From positions 1 through 61,099 of the forward strand of contig JAVWHX010000004.1 of assembly GCA_036639875.1 (NCBI GenBank): a stretch of 61,099 nt of DNA. Reading direction: 5' to 3'. Positions 53,811-59,677 of the stretch are shown here, piece by piece; within the stretch, counting starts at the first letter, position 1, and the number at the start of each line of letters is the position of its first letter. The notes beneath the pieces are model-generated. The model was given only the letters and a program-made list of their open reading frames with translations, was not told the origin of the DNA and ran no database searches. The position numbers were made by a program, and so were the translations under genes. Source of the stretch: JAVWHX01 sp036639875 (GTDB lineage Bacteria > Bacillota_I > Bacilli_A > Erysipelotrichales > Coprobacillaceae).

Positions 53811-55040
53811 CTATCCTAAAAATGCTTCATGTAGTAAAACTTGAGCTTTCTTCACATCATCTCTATCAATATAACATGAAATATTAATTTCACTACAAGA
53901 TGTCATTTCAACATTAATATCATTTTTCATTAAAGTATTATAAACTTTTTGGAACATTCCTTTATTATTTTTAATACCAACCCCAATAACAGCAACCTTA
54001 CCAATATTACCTCTTACAATAGTTTTAACAGGTTGTAAGATATCTTTTAATTCATTAATAACTTCAACAACATTTGGGACATCTTTATCATTAATAATTA
54101 AAGATATATCCATTTTACCACCACCAACTAATGCTTGGTTAAAAACATTAACATTAACACCAGTCTCAGAAATTTTTTCAAATAACTGACCTGCACCGTT
54201 AACTTTTGCATCGACACCAACAAGAGTAATTCTTGCTTCATTTTGTGAACCTGTAATCCCAGAAATAATTAATTGATTTAAATGATCTTTCATGATTTTA
54301 TCATCTCCTAACACATATGTTCCTTCTTGTGAATCAAATGAACTTCTCGCATGAATTATAATCCCATGCTTAGCAGCTAATTGTACACATCTATGGTTTA
54401 ATACCTTTGCACCATTTTTAGATAATTCTAACATTTCTGAATAACTTATATAATCTAATTTCACTGCATCTGGAACAATACGTGGATCAGCAGTATAGAT
54501 TCCATTCACATCACTATAGATTTCAACTTCACTCGCATCAATAGCAACTCCAATTGCTACGGCAGATAAATCACTACCACCTCGACCAAGAGTTGTCACT
54601 TTTCCATTTTGCGAGTATCCTTGGAAACCAGGACAAATCACAATATCAGAATCTTTAAACTTTTCTTGTATATGTGTTCCTTCAACCGTTGTAATAGTTG
54701 CATTCATATGATGTGAATCAGTGACAATACCAAGTTCATGATTCGTTACAGTCGCGACTTTATAACCCATCTCTGATAACTCACTTTTACATACAAGAGT
54801 AGATATTGTTTCACCAATACTTGTTAAACGATCAATTTCTTCATCAGATAAATGATCAGTATTGACAATTGATAATAAGGTATCAGTAGCATAAGGATCA
54901 TCAAATCTTCCCATTGCACTGACAACAGCCACAACTTTATTACCTTTTTCTAATTCTCTTATAATGTTTTTATACATATGTTCACGTGTTTCTACACTAC
55001 GCGTTGAGGTACCACCAAACTTTTGAACAATATATTCCAT
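53811..55040 (-). CDS. lysC: Aspartate kinase
   Basis: First enzyme of the aspartate pathway, 409 residues. The kinase part opens with VQKFGGTSTRSVETREHMY and contains VATVTNHELGIVTD, LGRGGSDLSAVAIG and the GIYTADPRIVPDA loop. Two ACT domains occupy the last ~140 residues (IISGITGSQNEARITLVG, VAVIGVGIKNNKGMFQK), so feedback by lysine and/or threonine is likely. The start codon is one base past the hom stop, with GAGGGG inside the hom end as binding site. Confidence 0.95.
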   Translation of the reverse strand: MEYIVQKFGGTSTRSVETREHMYKNIIRELEKGNKVVAVVSAMGRFDDPYATDTLLSIVNTDHLSDEEIDRLTSIGETISTLVCKSELSEMGYKVATVTNHELGIVTDSHHMNATITTVEGTHIQEKFKDSDIVICPGFQGYSQNGKVTTLGRGGSDLSAVAIGVAIDASEVEIYSDVNGIYTADPRIVPDAVKLDYISYSEMLELSKNGAKVLNHRCVQLAAKHGIIIHARSSFDSQEGTYVLGDDKIMKDHLNQLIISGITGSQNEARITLVGVDAKVNGAGQLFEKISETGVNVNVFNQALVGGGKMDISLIINDKDVPNVVEVINELKDILQPVKTIVRGNIGKVAVIGVGIKNNKGMFQKVYNTLMKNDINVEMTSCSEINISCYIDRDDVKKAQVLLHEAFLG

Positions 55041-55041
55041 A

Positions 55042-56196
55042 TTAACCCCTCACTTTAAATAAATTGTATGTCTGACCTTCTAATTGACTTACCAACTCAT
55101 CACGTTCAATATGATTCGTAATATAGATATGATCTTTATCTTGTGAAAAATAAGTTTCATAATCAATATCTAAAGAATGATCACATCTTACATAATATTT
55201 AGAATAAGTAATTGGATAAATATCTTCAATCTCTTGATAATCATGAGACCAAGTATCCACTTTACTTGTCTTTATAATATCACTTACAACAGCACTAGCC
55301 GTTACATAACGTCCAGCACCTTTGCCATAGAAAATAACATTTTCTAAATAATTACAAGTCAGCTCTACTACATTATATGCTTGATTAACATTTGCAACAA
55401 TGTCCTTTATACCAATTAAAGTAGGAGAAACATCTATTCCAATACCTTTATCTAATTTTTTAGCTTGTGCAATCAATTTAATACGATATCCTAATTTCTT
55501 AGCATAATCCATATCTTTCTTCGTTACATCTCTAATCCCAGTTGCTTGAATCTTTTTATAGTCAAAGAAAACTTCATAAGCATTCATTGCAAGAATTTGA
55601 ATTTTATGAGCAGCATCAATACCATCTAAATCTAAACTTGCATCAGCTTCTACATATCCTAATCCATCAGCAATCGTTAATGCTTCATCAAAATCAAGAT
55701 TATCTGTTTCCATTAAAGTCAGAATAAAGTTTGTAGTCCCATTTAAGATACCTTCAATCTTTTCTATCTCATTAGCAACCAAATCTTCTTTTGCAGGAAC
55801 GACAACTGGTATCCCACCACCAACAGAAGCTTCATAATAAATCTTAACGTTATTCTTAGTAGCTGTTTCAAAGATTTCTTTACCATCATGAGCAATCAAA
55901 GCTTTGTTAGCAGTCACAACATGTTTTCCATGATTCAATGCTTCTAAGATAATCTTTTTAGCAATTGTTGTCCCACCAATTAATTCTACAATTACATCAA
56001 CTTCTTTATCTTGAATCACTTCATTAAAATCAGAAGTATAAATAATTCCTTCAGGTAAAGTCACTTCATCAAGAGAGCAACCATATTTAACAGATACTTC
56101 TTGTCCAATTTGTTTTTCTAATCTAGATCTTTGTTCAGTTAAAATTTCAACAACTCCAAATCCAACTGTACCAAGTCCAATGACACCAATTTTCAT
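55042..56196 (-). CDS. hom: Homoserine dehydrogenase
   Basis: Enzyme of 384 residues that makes homoserine from aspartate semialdehyde. The ATG at 56196 gives the NAD(P)-binding start MKIGVIGLGTVGFGVVEIL and is preceded by GAGGGGG; a longer frame from 56280 runs through the attenuator hairpin and is rejected. VTANKALIAHDG, YYEASVGGGIPVV and GILNGTTNFILTLM are family motifs, and the catalytic Lys lies in the DLDGIDAAHKIQILA region. It lacks the ~50-residue C-terminal ACT part seen in longer members. Upstream lies a leader peptide and terminator. Confidence 0.95.
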   Translation of the reverse strand: MKIGVIGLGTVGFGVVEILTEQRSRLEKQIGQEVSVKYGCSLDEVTLPEGIIYTSDFNEVIQDKEVDVIVELIGGTTIAKKIILEALNHGKHVVTANKALIAHDGKEIFETATKNNVKIYYEASVGGGIPVVVPAKEDLVANEIEKIEGILNGTTNFILTLMETDNLDFDEALTIADGLGYVEADASLDLDGIDAAHKIQILAMNAYEVFFDYKKIQATGIRDVTKKDMDYAKKLGYRIKLIAQAKKLDKGIGIDVSPTLIGIKDIVANVNQAYNVVELTCNYLENVIFYGKGAGRYVTASAVVSDIIKTSKVDTWSHDYQEIEDIYPITYSKYYVRCDHSLDIDYETYFSQDKDHIYITNHIERDELVSQLEGQTYNLFKVRG

Positions 56197-56210
56197 CGCA
56201 TTTCCCCCTC

Positions 56211-56243
56211 TAAAATAAAAAGGCTCATATCTATGAGCCTCCC
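56211..56243 (-). terminator. Attenuator terminator before hom
   Basis: On the minus strand AGGCTCAT / ATGAGCCT, loop AGAT, then TTTTTATTTT. It lies between the leader peptide and the hom ribosome binding site, so it stops the operon transcript unless bypassed. Confidence 0.8.
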
Positions 56244-56273
56244 TTTTTTTATATAAAATAAGACAGTCTCTCT

Positions 56274-56327
56274 TTAACAATTTCTTACAAACATTATGGT
56301 TGTGGAAATGTTAATTTCTTTCATCAT
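56274..56327 (-). CDS. Leader peptide of the hom-lysC-asd operon (Thr/Ile/Met-containing)
   Basis: A 17-residue frame on the minus strand, MMKEINISTTIMFVRNC, with a very strong AAAGGAGG site eight bases before its ATG. The run I-S-T-T-I-M recalls the leader peptide of the enterobacterial threonine operon. Threonine, isoleucine and methionine are all products of the pathway the operon feeds. The peptide is followed by a GAGAGAC segment that can pair with GTCTC next to its own ribosome binding site, and then by the terminator. It was too short for routine gene finding. Ribosome stalling as the switch is inferred. Confidence 0.65.
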   Translation of the reverse strand: MMKEINISTTIMFVRNC

Positions 56328-56355
56328 TGAGACGTCCTCCTTTGTTATTGGGTAG

Positions 56356-56384
56356 ATGATAGCATTTTTGTATACATTTGTCAA
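56356..56384 (-). promoter_or_regulatory. Promoter of the hom-lysC-asd operon
   Basis: TTGACA and TATCAT with a 17-base spacer on the minus strand. Predicted start near 56349, about 20 bases before the leader peptide ATG. Confidence 0.75.
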
Positions 56385-56399
56385 TTTTTAATTTCATAA

Positions 56400-56735
56400 T
56401 TTTGAATTAATCAAAAATATATATAACATTTTTTTAAAAAAGACAAAATAAGAGTATATAAAATCATATCTATTCTTATTTGTTTTATCGATTATCATTT
56501 TCTGTTATGAAACAATAGTTATAAAGTCTATATTTTCCTTTATAATAGTGAGAAGAATGAACATAACCAGTAAAGAAGAATGTATTTAATATATTGATTT
56601 TATTAAATCAATAAGATTAAGATATGCTGATAATATATATAAGGATAACAAGGAATGTATTTTTATTGAAACAAGAAGTCACTCTTTGGTGATTTCGATG
56701 ACTAATATTGAAAAGGTTTATGAATGATTTAAATA
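56400..56735. other. Intergenic stretch with a broken short frame
   Basis: AT-rich. It contains one plus-strand TATAAT (56541-56546) and the decayed frame described at 56557-56727. Otherwise I see nothing in it. Confidence 0.4.
56557..56727 (+). pseudogene. Short decayed coding frame with an internal stop (possibly ComK-like tail)
   Basis: From ATG 56557 the frame reads MNITSKEECI, then a TAA stop at 56587, then continues in frame for 45 codons with YIDFIKSI, KECIFIETRSHSLVISMTN and IEKVYE before TGA. The same-frame continuation across one stop looks like a decayed gene. The tail vaguely resembles ComK C-termini; this is weak. Confidence 0.3.
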
Positions 56736-56764
56736 TTGATTTTGCATTAAGCATATTGTATAAT
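56736..56764 (+). promoter_or_regulatory. Promoter of the putative antitoxin RNA
   Basis: TTGATT and a perfect TATAAT with a 17-base spacer; predicted start near 56771. Confidence 0.6.
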
Positions 56765-56770
56765 ATCAAT

Positions 56771-56863
56771 GAAAAGGGCACTATCAATAACGATTAACCC
56801 TTGGATTTGATTAATAAATAATCGTCATCGCTGAGTGGTAATCAAGGAGGACGATTATTTTTT
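56771..56863 (+). ncRNA. Putative antisense RNA antitoxin (RatA-like), convergent with the toxin gene
   Basis: A predicted RNA of about 90 bases between a consensus-like promoter and a terminator. It has a 5' stem (AAGGG pairing with CCCTT) and ends in a perfect 11-bp stem AAATAATCGTC / GACGATTATTT plus T tract. Its 3' end runs over the last codons and 3' region of the toxin mRNA on the other strand, so about 50 bases are fully complementary. This is the arrangement of type I pairs such as txpA/RatA. Confidence 0.55.
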
Positions 56864-56947
56864 ACTTCTTTTTATAATTTCTAGAAGTAGCGTAATGATA
56901 ATAAGAATAATCATTAATACTAAATTGAGTATTTCATAATCACTCAT
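56855..56947 (-). CDS. Putative type I toxin, holin-like small membrane peptide
   Basis: A 30-residue peptide on the minus strand starting MSDYEILNLVLMIILIII, with one membrane helix and a basic tail EIIKRSKK. The pattern M-x-x-Y-E-x-L, hydrophobic helix, Lys-rich end fits the putative holin-like toxin family (Hol_Tox) of Bacillota. Its ribosome binding site AGGAGGTGAT is a perfect match to the 16S tail, typical of type I toxins. The convergent antisense RNA covers its 3' end. Membrane depolarisation is the family's usual effect; not shown here. Confidence 0.65.
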   Translation of the reverse strand: MSDYEILNLVLMIILIIITLLLEIIKRSKK

Positions 56948-57011
56948 TACATCACCTCCTCATATTTTATATGTTATCTATATAAACAGAGAAGAAGCCT
57001 CTGGTATACTA

Positions 57012-57044
57012 CCAAGAGTTAATCGCCTAATATTGAAGTGCCCT
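57012..57044 (-). repeat. Mirror copy of the antitoxin 5' element
   Basis: Read on the minus strand, this stretch contains AGGGCACT and then CGATTAACTCTTGG; the antitoxin RNA has AGGGCACT and CGATTAACCCTTGG in the same order (56775-56804). The two copies point toward each other around the toxin gene. The 5' part of each can fold by pairing AGGG with CYCTT. Confidence 0.55.
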
Positions 57045-57128
57045 AGTAAGGAGAAAACATCCCCTTACTTCTATATACAAATAATTTTTAGATTTTTCTT
57101 TTAACTTTGGTAAAAAAGTAAAAAAACT

Positions 57129-57157
57129 TTGCGTTTTTATATATGTTCTTATATAAT
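57129..57157 (+). promoter_or_regulatory. Promoter of the formate/nitrite channel gene
   Basis: TTGCGT and TATAAT with a 17-base spacer, 25 bases before the start codon. Confidence 0.65.
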
Positions 57158-57182
57158 AACAATGACTTAAGGGGAGACGAAT

Positions 57183-57950
57183 ATGTTTAGTGATATTGAG
57201 GTATTAAGTAAATTAGGAAATATAAAATATGAGATTATGAAAAAGGATCCTTTGCGCTTCTTTGTGAGATCGTTTATGGCAGGTGCTTATTTAGGTGCAG
57301 CTGCAATTCTTTCATACACATTAGGTGCTATTCTACAAGAACATATTGTGATTTCTAAGATTGCTGTTGCGGCAACATTTGGGATTGGTTTAGTAGCAAT
57401 TGTCTACTTAGGAGCAGAACTTTTTACAGGGAATTGTTTTGTGACTATGGTGCCTGTCTTAAAAAAAGATTTAAGATTTAGAGATATTATTCCAATGTGG
57501 GTTGTTTGTTATATTGGAAATGCGATTGGGATTATGTTGTTGTGTTTCTTGTTTGTTAAGAGTGGCGCCCAGGAAAAACTCTTACCTTCTTATCTACAAC
57601 CAATTATGGAATCTAAGTTATCCTTTGATGTGTTAGAGTTATTTATTAAAGGTATCTTATGTAACTTTATTGTTTGTATTGCGGCTTATTCAGGAATTAA
57701 GATTAAAGATGAAACAGCAAGATTAATTGTTATTATGTTATTTGTTATGGCATTTGTATTGCCAGGCTTTGAACACTGTATTGCCAATGCTGGGATTTTT
57801 GCAATGGGAATGACACAACTTGGGAGTGGTGTGAGTTGGGCAGGATTACCCTTACATATGATTGTATCTACAATGGGGAATATCTTAGGTGGGATTTTAC
57901 TAGCAACACCTATCTATCTTATGTTTAGAGCTCCAAAAGAGAAGAAATAA
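57183..57950 (+). CDS. Formate/nitrite transporter family channel
   Basis: Pentameric six-helix anion channel of 255 residues. Family landmarks are FMAGAYLGAAAILSYTLG near residue 30, LGAELFTGNCFVTMVPVL, CNFIVCIAAYSG and the conserved His in LPGFEHCIANAGIFAMG. The family includes formate (FocA), nitrite (NirC) and hydrosulfide channels; the subtype is not clear from motifs alone. For a fermenter, formate release or re-entry is the most likely use. AAGGGGAGACG precedes the ATG. Single gene with its own promoter and terminator. Confidence 0.9.
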   Translation: MFSDIEVLSKLGNIKYEIMKKDPLRFFVRSFMAGAYLGAAAILSYTLGAILQEHIVISKIAVAATFGIGLVAIVYLGAELFTGNCFVTMVPVLKKDLRFRDIIPMWVVCYIGNAIGIMLLCFLFVKSGAQEKLLPSYLQPIMESKLSFDVLELFIKGILCNFIVCIAAYSGIKIKDETARLIVIMLFVMAFVLPGFEHCIANAGIFAMGMTQLGSGVSWAGLPLHMIVSTMGNILGGILLATPIYLMFRAPKEKK

Positions 57951-57951
57951 T

Positions 57952-57986
57952 AAAACCGTGGTTTCTTGTGAATCACGGTTTTTCTT
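57952..57986 (+). terminator. Rho-independent terminator after the formate/nitrite channel
   Basis: AAAACCGTG / CACGGTTTT, 13-base loop with further pairing, then a T tract. Confidence 0.85.
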
Positions 57987-58014
57987 TTGTTATATCTTGT
58001 AACTATGGTATAAT
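57987..58014 (+). promoter_or_regulatory. Promoter upstream of the V-ATPase operon
   Basis: TTGTTA and TATAAT with a 16-base spacer, with TGG directly before the -10 box (extended -10). It would give a leader of about 280 bases before the first V-ATPase gene. Confidence 0.6.
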
Positions 58015-58302
58015 GGCTGATAGGATAAGGGATGGGAAATAAGTATCTAGTTATAAGGATATATTATTTATTTTTTAAAATTTAAAACTTACATAGACTA
58101 TCAAGAGTGTGCTAATATGAGGTGCCAGCAGTTATGAATTTATGCTGTATCTTCGCATAAAAATACAAATTATAGAATATCGTTTCTTGTGTAAAAATGC
58201 ACATGATTTTTCTTTTTTTTAAAAGAAACTATTTTTCTTGAAATGTCAAAAAAATAGGAGTAAACTATGTGAGGAAATAAGAGAAAGTGAGGAGGGATTG
58301 TT
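58015..58302 (+). other. Long untranslated leader of the V-ATPase operon or a small RNA
   Basis: No open frame with a binding site. The part from about 58095 to 58175 is less AT-rich than its surroundings (GTGTGCTAATATGAGGTGCC, GCAGTTATGAATTTATGCTG) and may fold. TGTG-AAAAAT-CACA-like hairpin at 58191-58205 followed by a T-rich run could end an RNA. No known riboswitch class was recognised. GAGGAGGG at the end serves the first gene. Confidence 0.4.
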
Positions 58303-58614
58303 TTGGACAAGATTATTCAAGACATTGTTGCTGTGGATTTAGAGTACTCTGCAAGGGTTGAAGAAGCAAAGAAGAAAAAGCAAGATGTTCAATCTAAAAT
58401 GAGTGAAAAGAAAAAAGAAATTTATGATTCTTTTGTAAAAGAATATCAAGTCAAAGTTGATGCACACAAAAAAGAATTAGAAGATCAAATTCAAGAAACA
58501 AAAGTAGAAAATGAACAAGAGTACAAAGAATCACTTAATCAACTCTCAAGTCTTTATGAGAAAAACAAAGATAAGTGGGTTTCTACCATTGTTGATCGTT
58601 GTAAAGGAAAATAG
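58303..58614 (+). CDS. V-type ATPase peripheral-stalk coiled-coil subunit (G/H-like)
   Basis: A 103-residue, highly charged coiled-coil protein, first in the V-ATPase operon where subunit G/H (NtpF-type) normally sits. It starts at TTG, preceded by GAGGAGGG at a good distance. Residues ~15-85 are rich in Lys, Glu and Gln with heptad spacing, and the end DKWVSTIVDRCKG resembles other stalk subunits. It would pair with subunit E as a stator. Sequence alone is not decisive, position is the main support. Confidence 0.75.
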   Translation: MDKIIQDIVAVDLEYSARVEEAKKKKQDVQSKMSEKKKEIYDSFVKEYQVKVDAHKKELEDQIQETKVENEQEYKESLNQLSSLYEKNKDKWVSTIVDRCKGK

Positions 58615-58629
58615 GGAGAAGGTGAGTTT

Positions 58630-59667
58630 ATGAGTTCTTTTTCATCTAATGCTATTCTTGCAAAAGCAAGAGCTATGTATTCGCGTAGATTAACAGAGCA
58701 AAATTATGAAGAACTATTAAAAAGAAGAAGCGTTAATGATTTAGTTGCTTATCTAAAAAGTGATACTGTCTATAGTGAATTATTATCTGATTTAAAAGAA
58801 GTTAATGTTCACCGTGGTCAATTAGAATCTTTATTAAATAAAGAAATCTTTTTAAGATTAGATAGATTAATGAGATTCGCTTCAAAAAAAGAATTAGAAT
58901 TTTATAAACTTGGTGTGATTGAATTAGAGATTCAATTGATTCTAACAAAAGCAAGATTAATTGTTTCTGATTATTACACAGGATATGAAATAGAAATTCC
59001 TGATTATTTGAATAAATATACAACTTTTGATTTATATGGATTACTTTCAATTATGGATTATGAAGGACTTCTTCTTATTTTAAGAGGAACAAAGTATTAT
59101 GATGCATTATTAAAGTTTAAACCAAAAGATGATGAACCTCTAGATTCTAACTTATTAGAATTAGAATTAAAGCATATTTATTATAAGGAGTATGTTGCTA
59201 CAGTTAATAAATTATTTAAAGGTAAAAAACGTAAAGATTTATTAACAATGATCAATACTTCTATTGAATTACAGAATATTACAAAGATATATCGTTTAAA
59301 AAAATACTTCAATGCTTCGCCTACTCAAATTCGTGAAACATTATTTATGGAACACAGTCGTATTCCTAAATCAGTTATGAATGATTTGATTGAGGCTAAA
59401 GATGCAAGTGAGTTCTTAAAGAAACTTGCAGATTCTCCATATAAACTCTATATAGATGATCAAGAGTTTGTCTACATAGAATATTATACGGAAAAGATTA
59501 GATATTATTTGGCAAAACGTTTTATGCGTTTTTCAACTGATAGTGCATTGGTATATATGACGTATAAGTTTGTATATCAAGTAGAAATAGACAATCTTAA
59601 ACATATTATTGAAGGTTTAAGATATGGAGAGACGCCGAGTCAAATTGAATCGATGTTAATCTACTAG
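58630..59667 (+). CDS. V-type ATPase subunit C (AtpC/NtpC, d-type)
   Basis: A 345-residue helical protein that links the membrane rotor to the central stalk. The opening SNAILAKARAMYSRRLTEQNYEELL and the paired motif region LDRLMRFASKKELEFYKLGVIELEIQLIL with LIEAKDASEFLKKLADSPY are typical of archaeal/bacterial subunit C. GGGAGAAGGTGAG precedes the ATG. It begins 15 bases after the stalk subunit gene and is followed 10 bases later by subunit I. Confidence 0.9.
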   Translation: MSSFSSNAILAKARAMYSRRLTEQNYEELLKRRSVNDLVAYLKSDTVYSELLSDLKEVNVHRGQLESLLNKEIFLRLDRLMRFASKKELEFYKLGVIELEIQLILTKARLIVSDYYTGYEIEIPDYLNKYTTFDLYGLLSIMDYEGLLLILRGTKYYDALLKFKPKDDEPLDSNLLELELKHIYYKEYVATVNKLFKGKKRKDLLTMINTSIELQNITKIYRLKKYFNASPTQIRETLFMEHSRIPKSVMNDLIEAKDASEFLKKLADSPYKLYIDDQEFVYIEYYTEKIRYYLAKRFMRFSTDSALVYMTYKFVYQVEIDNLKHIIEGLRYGETPSQIESMLIY

Positions 59668-59677
59668 GGGGTTATTT

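Noticed and set aside
56197..56280. N-terminal extension of hom by 28 codons
   Set aside because: The extra codons run through the attenuator hairpin and T tract, and the family start MKIGVIGLG with GAGGGGG upstream lies at 56196.
56211..56384. T-box riboswitch upstream of hom
   Set aside because: No T-box sequence (AGGGTGGNACCGCG-like) or specifier loop is present, and the leader is too short.
58080..58210. Known riboswitch (c-di-GMP, ydaO, fluoride) before V-ATPase
   Set aside because: None of the conserved core sequences of those classes is present.
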